From NCBI GenBank assembly GCA_943735955.1, contig OX030957.1, positions 12,319,517-12,383,516 on the forward strand: a stretch of DNA of 64,000 bases, written 5' to 3'. The notes under the pieces are model-generated. The model saw only the letters and a list, made by a program, of their open reading frames with translations. It had not been told where the DNA came from and did not search any database. Made by a program: the position numbers and the translations under genes. Source of the stretch: Piscicola geometra (taxonomy: Eukaryota > Annelida > Clitellata > Hirudinida > Piscicolidae). Each line of letters starts with the position of its first letter. The stretch's first letter is position 1. Shown here piece after piece: positions 10,175 through 24,343 of the stretch.

Positions 10175-11278
10175 CTATATGGTGATGGACTTAGTAGGGT
10201 AGTTATTATCAAGAATAGTAGTAAGGGTATTATAAAAGAAATCGATGGAGTCAGGTAAGTTGTCTAAGTTGATTGTTAAGTCTGTGGCTGATAAGGAGTC
10301 GAGGCAAGTTTTGTGTTGGGATGGATGACGTCGACGAAATGTATGGGTTTGACGGGTGATGAGTTTATTAGATGAATTATTGTTAATTAAGGGATTAATG
10401 GACACACCAAGGTGCTTGGTGGTGGTGTGGGAGATGTATGTTTGTGAGATGTAGAGGTTGTTGTTAATGTTGGATCCATACACTCGGTCAAGGTTGTGTC
10501 CTAGGTGAGTGGGGCCGTAGAAGATGGGTTGGAGGCCAGAGTGAAGAATTTTTTGGTGTGGAAGTTGGTTGAAGTCACCACCAATGATAAACGTAGAGTC
10601 ATTGTCCAACATGGAATTGGACAACTCATCAATGTAGTCCATCAAGGTGGACTCTAGGTAAGTATGTTTTGGAGGGTGATAGATGCCGCATATGTGGTGG
10701 GGGATGTTATTGAATATGCACTTGAGGCATAGTACCTCTAGTGCATTGTCATTAGTCAGAGATGAAGTGGTTATAATATGAGCGGGGATGTCTTGTTTGA
10801 TGTAGATCATGACCCCTCTCCCTCGCCTAGTGATGCGGTCGTGCCTGAAGCACACGTAGCCCTTGATTGCCACAAGAGCATCGCTGTGGTGGGGCTTGAG
10901 CCATGTCTCGGTGATGATGATGATGTCTGGATGAAGGTGAAAAACATCACAGCGAAGATGTTCAATGGCATGGGGTTTGACGATGCTGGTGATGTTGAGG
11001 ATGCAGATAGAAGGAGGTTAATACACATTTTTGGTCTTAGGTGTGTTATTAATTGCAGGTAATGGAATATTGATGAGGTTGCTGGAATTGGATCTATTAT
11101 GGTTACAGCTGAAGGGTTCAGCTTGTTGACGACTAGAGATTATTGTTGAAATAGGTCGAGGATGATCAGGATTCCAAATGTGATTATTAAAGAGAATTTT
11201 TCTAGTGGATCTAACGATGTGAGTTGATGAAGGAGAAAATTGCAAATTGTAAAGCTGATTAGAGGAATATTTAAGCAT
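10175..11278 (-). mobile_element. CR1-like LINE fragment, endonuclease domain
   Basis: The APE-type endonuclease is readable on the minus strand in two frames. An upstream piece near 11030-10880 reads CILNITSIVKPHAIEHLR and IIIITETWLKPHHSD, with the catalytic Glu in TETW. A longer frame, 10873-10175, reads GYVCFRHDRITRRGRGVMIY, GIYHPPKHTY, IIGGDFNQLP and GHNLDRVYGSN. An expected SDH motif near the end is degraded (TTTKHLGVSINPL). No RT follows, so the copy is 3'-deleted or rearranged. It could belong to the same family as the element at 363-7165. Confidence 0.75.
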
Positions 11279-11550
11279 AAAGTAAATTTAGATAATAATT
11301 ATATAGTTATAAAAACTAAAAAAAATTTACGTCTCGCTTCAGAACGGTGTTTTCCTATCGCTTATAATAATTTAAACAAACATTTCATTGAGTGATAATA
11401 AAAGTTGCTCAGTTGAATGTCCACAAGATGAGGTCTCCAGGATAGGGTCTCCGCATACCCAAATATACACTGGCATTTTTATGGCACAGTCTTTGGTCTG
11501 CAATCTTGGCAGCCGCTCAAACCATCCGATAAATTTGTAGAATAAACAGT
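11279..11550. other. Unassigned AT-rich spacer
   Basis: No coding signal is seen. Confidence 0.4.
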
Positions 11551-11725
11551 TTGGCTTAGATGGTAAGTCGTTAGACCTGCAACTTAAAGGTCACCAGTTC
11601 GAATCCCTGTTGCGCCGACCGTGAGGTATCATATACTTAGTTTATATGATGCGGTGTTTCACGTATGTCGTGTGAGTGCGCCTCAGTTGCGTGCCTTGGC
11701 GCATTATAAATACGCAAAAGTTTTA
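11551..11725 (+). mobile_element. tRNA-derived SINE
   Basis: The tRNA-like head starts near 11551 with an A-box-like ggcttagatggtaagtcgtt and a B box gttcgaatccc (11598-11608). It continues into a body (atcatatacttag, tatatgatgcggtgttt, cgcctcagttgcgtgcc, gcgcattataaatacg). The same head and body occur on the minus strand at 28985-29220, and the 3' body recurs at about 39581-39640. The shared non-tRNA tail marks a SINE family rather than a working tRNA gene. Confidence 0.75.
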
Positions 11726-12205
11726 TAATGTCAACTTAGCTGAAACCATATTGCGTTAAAACACGAAAAACTTTAGAAGAGAATTTTAAATCGTCAACTA
11801 TACTTTTTTATATGTATAATTTTTAAATTAGATACGGAAAGATCGAGAGCACGTGAAGAAAAAGTTTGTTACGAGCCACCAACTAATATTAAACAATTTT
11901 TACAGTCACCGTATAACCTTCAAATACTACACCCACTTTTTTCAGAAAAATCTTCTTTGACATGGATAAATTGATTTATTAAATTTTCATTCTCTAAAGT
12001 ATAGTGGTACAAAGTAGGATATTATAAATCATTACTTATCAAAAGATCATATTAAACTACACGTCGAACTTTATAGTAAAAAAATTATTAGTCAAGAAAT
12101 CCGAGAATACAAATATTACAGCATTTTTAATGCTCAGAACTGATCTTAGGTATGTCCACAATGATCCTCGTCACAGCATCTCGACTATCATTATCAACAC
12201 CCCAA
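11726..12205 (-). other. RBBP4/7 3' flank
   Basis: Sequence downstream of the RBBP4/7 stop codon. A minus-strand AATAAA lies at 11980-11975, about 230 nt after the stop, and is a candidate polyadenylation signal. Nothing else is recognised. Confidence 0.45.
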
Positions 12206-15576
<3,371 letters not shown>

Positions 15577-15836
15577 TTGATGAACTAGGGTAATTTAAGA
15601 TAAAATATTTCCAAAAAAAAGAAACAGCAATGCGAATGGAATATGTAAAGCGGTCTTTATGTAAACACATTCTAGAGTGTGCTAGGTTAATAAATATATA
15701 AAAATAAATATTTTGTAAATACTAAAATATTTCAACAAGAAATAATTTTAACATTGAATAGTTTTAAAATTATGTTTTTAAATAAATAAATTTAAAATAA
15801 ATAGCTGATGACACTCATTTACATAAAATCATATAT

Positions 15837-15914
15837 GGGTAATCCAGATTTGACTACAGACTTTGTGTCTTTCTATATTAAGGTTTTCAATTTCAAAAAG
15901 ACTTTCTTTATGGT
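15837..15914 (+). repeat. Copy of the left end of the element at 17996-19278
   Basis: gggtaatccagatttgacta followed by cagactttgtgtctttctat matches 17996-18075 over about 77 bp in the same orientation, then diverges. No matching right end is seen nearby, so it is a truncated copy. Confidence 0.75.
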
Positions 15915-15920
15915 ATGCTT

Positions 15921-16113
15921 TGGATTCGGCAATCCAAGGTTTCGGCAATCTAAAGTTTCGGCAATCTATGGTTTCGGCGGTCTATGATTTCGGTGATGCT
16001 ACTACTACTACTAAATCATAGACTAACAAAACCAAAGATTGCCGAAATCGTGGATTGCCGAAACCTTAGATTGCCGAAACATTAGATTGCCGAAATTTTG
16101 GATTGCCGAATCC
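15921..16113. repeat. Foldback repeat of 16-bp units (gattgccgaaaccttA)
   Basis: The right arm (about 16033-16113) holds five units of gattgccgaaac-ctta. The left arm (15921-about 16000) is their reverse complement (ttcggcaatc-taaag). A ~35-nt loop with (act)n and aaatcataga separates them. Single-stranded DNA or RNA would fold into a long hairpin. Confidence 0.85.
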
Positions 16114-16516
16114 AATGTAATCCGGTAGATTAATACAGAGGGCGTAAAAAAAAGATTTCTATTATTTCTGCAAATAACTAAATAAATTTTAATATTTTAC
16201 TTTTTTTAAATCTTTCTGCCTTTTACCCTATCAATCCGCAGAATATAACGTGCAAAAGCTCATGTGCATTTAACACATGAAGTTTGTTTTCTTTCGTGTG
16301 CAGTTAACCTACAACCTATATATATAGTATTACTATAGGTATCAAAACTTTTGAAAAACTATTGATATTAATTTGGTTTTATTTTTCTTTTTGAAAACAT
16401 TTCAAAATTTTTATTTTTGTTGTTGAAAAATTAAATGAAAAAACTTTACTTTTCGATTTAAAAATCATATCTCGTCACAACTCTAAAGCAAGATTTACTT
16501 TTAGAATTTTATCAGC

Positions 16517-19500
16517 ATGGCGACATCGATTGAGAATGCTGAAAAAATAATAAATGATCAATCCAAAGCAGAAGAAGTAAGATAAATATTGTTTTATTGG
16601 TTGAAATGTATAATTTGAAATTTAAAAGTTAGGTAAAACTGCTCTGTAATCCCTTAATTTATTCACAACTATTAGACTCTAATAATTAGAGTCTAATTTG
16701 CAAAAAATAGTAGGAGTCTAATTATTAGACTCTTACTATTTTTTGTTGACATCTGAAATAACCTAGTTAAAAAGTAAAATTATAAGTAAAATTATTAAAG
16801 CATTTTTAAATACTGAATTTAAAAAAAAATTCATGTAAATTCATTTTAAATAATAATAACTGCATTTTGTCTGTTATAATTATTTTAATTATTAAAATAA
16901 TTATAAAGTATATTTTCAAAACCTGTCAAAGTGTTATTAAAATTTAATAACACTTTGACAGGTTTTGTAAATAGACTTTTTCGAAAGTGTTTGGATAAAA
17001 TATATAAAAAATACATAATTAATTAATTTTTTCTTTAATAAATTCTAATATAAATACAATTCACATATTTAGTTTTTATTAATATTAAAATAAATTGAAC
17101 TTACAAAATAAAACTGGGTCATTTTAAAGTGGGAGGAGTCTAATAGTTGTGAATAAATTAAGGGATTACAGAGCAGTTTTGCCTGGTTTAGTTTGGAAAT
17201 CGTACTTATAATTTATGCAAATGACATAGAAAAATTTCCTATGTTTAAATAGCTGTATGGTGACAAAACGGTATTGCTAACAGGCAAAATAAAATACTTT
17301 AAATTAATAAGATTTTTTTAATATTAGTTTAGTTTAGAGAGTTAAGAACCAGGCAGATCTTTTGACTTTTATAATATTACTAGTAAAACATTTTGCTGAT
17401 GACTTTTATTGCTCTGACCAAAAATATAAAGCTAAAACATTTTATTAAACAATTTAGCATAATATTTATAAATTTTTATAATATTTTTTGTTAAATAAAG
17501 TGGTTTCACCTATTTTTTGGGATTATGATGGACTCGGTAATTGTTTATGTACATAAATAGGACTAACAATTCAAATAATTTTAATGTAAACAGATTTGAT
17601 ATTACGGAGTAAAATTATTATTAATTAATCAAAAAATTATTCGTAAAAGAAGTAAAGAAGCCTAATTTATTGTTCATTTTACAATATATCTTGCCTCAGA
17701 TAGTTTGCCGAAATATATGTCGTGAACTATCATATAACTTTTAAAAAATATGTAAAATAAGAAGTAAAAGAAGCCTCAGTTATTGTTCATTTTACGATAT
17801 ATCTCGCCTCGGATAGTTTGCCGAAATCTAAAATAATATGGTCGCTTCTTGTTATTGTTAGTTACCAACAATCAGCTGATTCAAGAAATAAATAAACATT
17901 GCCATCAGCTGTTTTTATATTGCTCTGTCTATGCTTCCGAGTACGATTTCCAAAGTATCCCGTTTTGCCTAAAAGTTAAATATTTTCAATCATTTGGGTT
18001 AATCCAGATTTGACTACAGACTTTGTGTCTTTCTATATTTAGGTTTTCAATTTCAAAAAAACTTGCTTTATGTATACTCATGTATGTATTATAGAGTATA
18101 AAAATAATTTCAAACACAATAATTGTATGAATCTTTTTTAATTGAGAAAATAGTTTTTCAGATTATCAGTGAACACTGACAGCCATAAAACCTCATCTAA
18201 GAAAAATATAAAATTTCTGAATTTAATTTTTGTTTAGTTTTCTTTTTTTTCTTCTTTTTTCACACAATTGTTACTATATGCTGCGACGCAGCATTGCTGC
18301 GTAAATGAGAAATTTAAAATCAACTTTTTAAAATGGCGCCCATAATGACGGCCATTTAAATCTCTGTAACTTATTATTTTTCACAAAAATAGCTCTTTTT
18401 ACTTAGGTTTTTGAAAATAATTTAATTGATATTCAATTACTTTTTAACGTTAAAACTTCAATTATTTTAAAAGAACCCAGTATTGTAAAAAAATCTATAT
18501 TAACAAGCAAATCATGATAGTGTATTAATGTCCCGGACAAACAGTGCTATTTTACTAGTTTAAAAGCTTCATGAAATAAATTATTAGACGATGCATATCT
18601 CAAAATACTCTTCATTTAATGCATTCTTCAATTAGTATTATACAAATACTACATAAACTACTGTAAATTCGTAACACCTAATCCTAGTCCTATGGTAAAC
18701 GGAAAATTTGTGTTAACTTCATGGTGTGCATGATATAAAACTATACATAGTTAAACGAAAAATAAAAAAAAGAGCCCAATATTTAACATTTATCTTTTTT
18801 TACCAATGAAATGTATTCAGAAAAAAAATAAAATTTTATTACTCACTTGTTGCTCAATAAATCGCGATGATCAGCGAGACGCTAAAATCAGAACAGAAAT
18901 TGTTGGAATGAACAAAATAGCCAAAAACTCATATAAACTGAGTATTCTAAAATCGAGAGAAGTAAAAACACGTTTTTAAATATTCCTTTGACTGAATAAA
19001 TCAAACTGGATAGAACTAACTAAAACATAAATCTAAATAATTAATATTTGAGATTTGTAAAAGAAGTTTATAACATGCGTCTTTAGCTTATTTTCAATTT
19101 TTAAATAGCTAGAAAGTATTATATCGTAATATTTATTATGAATATTTTAGATGGATAATATTTTTATATTCCTTTTCCTCAAAAAAAATGCATCCAGTCT
19201 TGGATACGATTTTCCATTCTTTATAAAAACAAGTAAGACACTGCTAATCGTAAGTCTATAATCGATTCTGGATTACCCCATTTACGTTTTATATGTAATT
19301 TTCACCTAATTAGCAATCTAAGCTCTGATTGAGTTCATAATTATTTTTATTCAATTATGAAAAAATCTTTAATAAAACTACTTATTTTAATTGATTAAAA
19401 AAATAAATAAACATAAACTTTACAAAGGAGCTCTTAGACGAGCTTGATGACATTCCAGCACACATCAGGGAGGCGAGGATGGCGCAGTTCAGGAAAATGG

Positions 19501-20471
19501 CTGCTGAGCTGAATGACATGGAGCAGAAAGACCATGGCACATACCAGTGAACACATTTTAGAGCTTAAACGTGTACTTTCAAATTGATTTATTTAAAAAA
19601 TTATATTTCATTTGACTGCAACAGCACACTTTTACTTATTCAGTTTTTAATTTGATCAGTTAATTCACGTTAAATAATCTCGACCACCATGCCACAGGGA
19701 AATCATTGAGGAGAGGAAGTTTTTGGATATAACTTGCACAGAGGATCGATGTGTTGTCCACTTCTTCCACCCTGACTTCAGGAGGTGTTCCATTCTCGAC
19801 ACGCATTTGCAAGTCAGAAAGTTACGATTATAAATGTCATCCTATGTAGTTTACTTATTTTTACATTAAATTTTAAAAATAAAAGTGTAAATAATTCAAC
19901 TTTCCATCATTCAGACACTCTCGAACAAGCATTTTGAGACCCGCTTCATCAAGATCAGTGTCGACAATGCGAAGTTCTTTGTGAAAAAACTTTCAATCCA
20001 CGTCCTGCCCAGCTTGGTGTGCTTCAAGAAAGGGTTGGTGTTTGACAGGTGAGGAGGCACTGAGTCCTTTATGCATTATTATTATTTTTATTTTAACTTT
20101 TTACGTTTTTTGTTATAATTCATTGTCAATTTTTTTGATTAATTCGAATTTTAAATGCATACTTTTGTTGCAGAGTGATTGGCTTTGAGGAGCTGGGCAA
20201 CACTGACGCTTTTTTGACCAGTCAGCTGGAAGATAGGCTGACCAAATGCAGTAATACTTTTTGTGCTCACTTCATCTTTTTTATACATGATTTCCTAAAT
20301 TATCTTTGAAATTATAATTGAAATTTGGCATGAAAAAATGTTTATCCAAAATACCCAGACATCATATTTGGAGTCAGCAAGGAAAAGAAAAGTGTTTTTG
20401 CATTTCAGAAAAGTGGGAAAAAAATAAGAGACAGTTCGGGAAAGGAAGATGACACTGATGAAGATTATTGA
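16517..20471 (+). CDS. TXNDC9: Thioredoxin domain-containing protein 9 (TXNDC9/PHLP3-like)
   Basis: A cytosolic phosducin-like protein that works with the CCT/TRiC chaperonin in actin and tubulin folding (family knowledge). Six exons: 16517-16576, 19428-19546, 19698-19812, 19915-20048, 20174-20250, 20359-20471. GT-AG borders and phases all join. It starts MATSIENAEKII and ends GKEDDTDEDY, an acidic tail as in orthologues. Recognisable stretches are DHGTYQEIIEERKFLD, CVVHFFHPDFRRCSILDTHL, LSNKHFETRFIKISV, LPSLVCFKKG and VIGFEELGNTDAFLT. The thioredoxin fold lacks a CxxC redox pair: the active-site loop reads HPDFRRC, as in the family, so it is probably not an oxidoreductase. At about 205 residues it is slightly shorter than human. 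Intron 1 (2.85 kb) is filled with inverted-repeat elements; the others are short. AATAAA at 20473-20478 immediately follows the stop. Confidence 0.95.
16674..16970. repeat. Cluster of near-perfect palindromes
   Basis: Three hairpins lie within the composite element: attagactctaataattaga (from 16674); arms aaaaaatagtaggagtcta and tagactcttactatttttt (about 16704-16745); and aaaacctgtcaaagtgttat with its inverse (about 16918-16968). Confidence 0.75.
17647..17832. repeat. Tandem duplication, ~113-bp unit
   Basis: aagaagtaaagaagcct ... attgttcattttac ... atagtttgccgaaat occurs at about 17647-17715 and again, slightly diverged, at about 17760-17828. Confidence 0.7.
17996..19278. mobile_element. 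Terminal-inverted-repeat element, 1.28 kb
   Basis: The left end GGGTTAATCCAGA and right end TCTGGATTACCC are inverted (one base inserted). They are flanked by the 5-bp direct repeat CATTT (17991-17995 and 19279-19283). No transposase frame is recognised. The left 77 bp are also present at 15837-15914, showing a dispersed family. It lies in TXNDC9 intron 1. Confidence 0.55.
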
Positions 20472-20729
20472 AAATAAATGTCTAAATTTATTAATAGTTT
20501 CATTTTAGCTTTTTTAGTTTTTTTTTCGTTTTTCAATTTCAAAGTTTTTCATTAATTGACGTAATTTGAAATAAAATTGAAGCTTTAAAAAGTTATAAAA
20601 ATTCGTTTTCCTTTTGTACCAGGAACATCCCGTTGTCATGGTGTTAGCAATTTTCGTAAAAAGTAATTTAAATGTTATAATCCGCTCCATTAATTGAAAT
20701 TTCATTCTTTTAAATATATAAAAAATAGA

Positions 20730-23223
20730 ATGGAGAAAGAAGATGATAGATCTTGGAGAAGGCAGTTTTATAAAGTCTTTGATGAGACTAGCAAAAACTT
20801 GAAGACACTGAATCAAATCAGCAATGGACTTCAACATAACCATGACAGTGAAGTTTTTGCAGATGATGGTAAATATCGTTTTTTAGAATATCCTTGACTA
20901 TTTAAAATACTTCATAAATCTTTTTAGTTATTTTATATTCCTAGCATTATTGGGCTGGAAAACATCAATCAATCAATCAAATCAATTTCTATAGCGCCCT
21001 CTTTCTTCAAATTCAAGAGCGCTCGTAAATAAATTTGTTAAACAGATATGTTTTCAGATCCTTACGAAAAGTAAATAATGATTTAGAAGTAGTTAAATAA
21101 GGAGGTAGTGAGTTCCAAATATATGGACTTGCATTATGTGATGATAAATAGGAGTACGGCTAACAATTCTAGCAGCATAATTAAAATGGTTTTGAAGTAC
21201 TTTCAAGTAAATTATAATGGAGTGAATTACAATAGTCAATTCGAGATAGAAAAAGTGCAGAAACCAAACATAAATCTACTCTTTGTCAGTGATGCTTTTC
21301 TGGGGGTTCGTGTGATGTGGATTCTATGGTTCATGTGAACTCCTTGTTAATTAGAAAAGAAAGAATTTCTTATGGCGAAGTGACCCGGCTCTGTATAAGT
21401 TTTTTTAAAAAACTATTCAAAAGTTTTCTTGAATGGATAAACGATCGCAAGACAAATATTTTATAGCGGATTTGGCTTTAATGCGTTGCATTAATGTCCC
21501 GACGAGCCTTGTATTATTTGGAAAGGAGAGACTGGTTGTCTTTCTTCAAGATTGTCTTCGCCATCGAATGACCCTCAAGAGGTTTGCAGAGAACTGATCA
21601 GAGGCATAATTTAATGCCTTCTAAAAATCGTCGCAAAAATAAGGAAAAATGTGGATATAACTCAGATGCATTGAAATATATTTCCTCCGTTGAGAAGAAC
21701 CTTCCCAGAACAGATAGTGTGCTATTCTGCCCAATAATAATTAAATGGAAATATTAATATTTTAAGTTCAAAAAGAAATTGACTTGGGAAATGCGAAGCC
21801 CTTGGCAACATTCGGGAGAGCATCACAACTTTCAGAGTTTTTATTTTTCACCTACGATTTGTTCTCTTTCATGCAGGTTTGACAATCTATCCATCTTGCC
21901 CTGGGCCTTTCTTTGACGAGATGGGTCTGATTAATGAAAGTCGAAACAGAGAAAACTTATTGAATGCAGACGTAAAAAACGTATTTGTTAATTTGTTAAT
22001 TTTAATTTTTTTAACTTTATTTATTTATATATTTTTTAATGTTTAAAAAATGCAGGTAATTAATGAGATAAATGAGTTCATTATTCGTCAAAACAAAGAA
22101 AGAAATCTTCAAACTAAAATTCTATGGGAAATTAAAAGTTTGTGAATGCTTATTTCAATTAATGAGTACGTCAATGCCGTTAAATTAAATACAATTTATA
22201 GACTATAATTGATTCTCAAACGACTTTATTGACTGCGTTTACTAATAATGAAAAATTGAAAACATATTTTTGAATAATAATATTAATACTTAACTTTTTC
22301 ATTGCGGATTTTAATCTTCAGAAGAGTTCAAAGAACTCAAAAGCAGAAATACACACGATCTTGAGCATTACCTCATCAGGATTCTGTCAAACAAATTAAA
22401 TTTTCATGAAAACAATGATTTTGACGATACACATCATGGAATGGGAAAAAAAATTGAAAACTTTAATAGAGAGTTTGTGTCTAGAAAAAGTCTATACGAC
22501 ATTCCAACTAAGACGAAAAAAGAGAATGAAGGAGTTGACAATGAATTATTTTCGAATCAAATGATCGAAAAGCAAAATACGACTGAGAAAAGTATGAGCG
22601 AATGTGCAGAAAGGATGTGCAAATTGGAATCTATTTTTCAAAAAGTGTTAAATCAGCTTAATCAAAGCCAAGACGTTCAAACAAACTCGTTAAAGCCATC
22701 ACCAAACAGTACTGAAGTTGAAAAAGCAGCTCAATTCAATAAAAAAGTAACTTTTTCTGAGCAAGTTAATGATAACTTTTCTTCCATTTCTTCAAAGCAA
22801 CACAACCACGTTAGACATGAGGAAAGCATCAAGTACAATCCCAAGGCAAACATGCAATCCACAATAAAGTCCCATGACCTTTCTTCTCTACATCACCTCA
22901 CATTTTCAGATTTTCCCGATTTGCCAAATAGACTAAAAAACTACGAAATTTTTAGCGACAAAAATAACAATGCAAAAACCAGCATGCCAATAAATACTAC
23001 TGGTTATATCCGTCAAATAAAGGCAAATAAGTTTGAATTATTGGATAAAATAAGATCCGCTGGATTAAAAAATGAATCGATAAACTACAAGGCTATTAAA
23101 GATCAAAACGAAAACGAAACAAAAGAGCACATAAAAATACACAGTGTTGAAAAAAATTCCAAATGCCACAACGGTTTTTCAATGGGAAAAGTGACAAAAG
23201 TGAGGTGGGTTTCTGAATTTTAA
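20730..23223 (+). CDS. Unrecognised coiled-coil-like protein, 405 aa
   Basis: Four exons join with GT-AG borders and matching phases: 20730-20868, 21877-21971, 22056-22137, 22322-23223. I do not recognise the family. The N-terminus (MEKEDDRSWRRQFYKVF) is amphipathic. A compact, likely conserved block, IYPSCPGPFFDEMGLINESR, follows at residues 50-75. Then come about 70 residues of charged helix (INEINEFIIRQNKERNL, EFKELKSRNTHDLEHYL). The last 260 residues are Lys/Asn/Ser-rich and look disordered. No signal peptide or membrane segment is present. An in-frame ATG at 20694 would add 12 residues; the later ATG is preferred because the extension is AT-driven. The gene starts 259 bp after the TXNDC9 stop, in the same direction. 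Intron 1 carries a LINE 3' end. Confidence 0.7.
20963..21310 (-). mobile_element. CR1-like LINE 3' end in an intron
   Basis: On the minus strand, SRIDYCNSLHYNLLESTSKP and then SPYIWNSLPPYLTTSKSLFT-FRKDLKTYLF can be read. The 3' end is atagcgccctctttc-like with an (AATC)n tail at 20963-20980. It is the same superfamily as 24344-27085 but a different subfamily. Confidence 0.8.
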
Positions 23224-24343
23224 ATTTGAAAAGAAATGGCTTTCCATCTTACGTGAACTATATCTTTATATAAAGGCTGAAATGCCAGCTATATTGATAA
23301 TAATTATAAAACAACTTAAGACTTGTGCTGGAAAATCTTTTGTTGAGCCAGAAAAACGTTGTGTGACGCGCACAATTTTATAATCTGAAATTCGATCAGG
23401 ATGAACTTCTAGACGACTTAAACTTTACACTTTATCGTTCCGACCATTTCGTTTCTCGACCATGCGATATCGTCCCGTCGATTGAAGTTTCAAAGAGAAT
23501 ATTGATTACTTTGAAGGGAAAAAGAGTTGAAAATGTTCGCTGCTCTGTAGGAAAATTATATGAGTATCTCGTTTATAGAATGAAATGGTGCAATAGTCAT
23601 GTAAAATTAATTAAATTGCTTATTAAATTCATAGTTTTTTCTTTTCAAACTTGACCGACCATTGTAAGCTATCAAATTATCGACCCTCCACTATCTGAAT
23701 TATTTGTTCTCTTCTTTTAAACACGTTTCATGAATAATTGAAAGCTTTCAATAAAACATTTTATTCTTCTCATATTGTTAACGAGTATTTCCATTTAGAA
23801 TTGTATAGATTTAAAAATAAAATGTATTTTTTCATATTCTATTAAATTTAATAAAATAATTTTTTTATTCGATATAAAGATTATATCCAAAGTAATATTT
23901 TAAATAGTTCTAAATAAAATATCGCCCATCAATATGAGGATATTTCTTTTCAAAATTTGAAGGGAAATATCTTAATATTTGAAGTTCAAATTATCTTTCT
24001 GGTCTGATGGTTAACAGTCTGTTGTGGATGTTTTCTTTCCTCTTCACTGTCATTCAATAGATACATGAATTAATTTGTGTATTGTCAAACGTTTAGGCGC
24101 TCATCAATTGGTAACAATCCAGTTTTGGTGATCCACTCTAGATTATTTGAGTCAATAATACCTTTTTATTTAAGTATATATCATTATGCATGGTTCTTTC
24201 ATTTCTGGTTGATTTAGAGACTAATTTAGAGACTCGATAAGCGCTCTTTCACAGCATCAGAGCTGTTAAACATTAAAAGTTCACGTCAATTCATAATGCT
24301 GTTTTAACGTCAAGAAAGTTAAGCTAAAAAATCATTATGAATC
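23224..24343. other. Intergenic, no gene recognised
   Basis: AT-rich. The 3' UTR of the gene ending at 23223 may occupy the first part (several AATAAA-like strings near 23740-23890). No conserved coding blocks are seen. Confidence 0.4.

Larger units (their letters stand above)
15577..16516. promoter_or_regulatory. Divergent intergenic region between RBBP4/7 and TXNDC9
   Basis: The two start codons face away from each other across 940 bp, so both promoters should lie here or in unseen 5' exons. No TATA box in a convincing position is seen. The region contains a 77-bp transposon-end copy (15837-15914) and a ~190-bp foldback (15921-16113). Confidence 0.5.
16631..17970. mobile_element. Composite inverted-repeat element in TXNDC9 intron 1
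   Basis: The ends AGGTAAAAC (16631) and GTTTTGCCT (to 17970) are inverted. They are flanked by the 7-bp direct repeat AAAAGTT (16624-16630 and 17971-17977). Inside, 16631-16679 and 17136-17184 form a 49-bp inverted repeat with one mismatch, and tttggaaatcgtac (17192-17205) is inverted at 17941-17954. No transposase frame is seen, so it is a non-autonomous element or a nest of two related ones. A 7-8-bp duplication would suit a hAT-like superfamily. Confidence 0.6.

Noticed and set aside
11551..11625. Functional tRNA gene
   Set aside because: The stem pairing is poor and the same non-tRNA tail follows the copy at 28985-29220, so it is a SINE.
20514..20843. 109-codon minus-strand frame
   Set aside because: It overlaps the 3' end of TXNDC9 and the first exon of the next gene antisense, with no domain or splice support.
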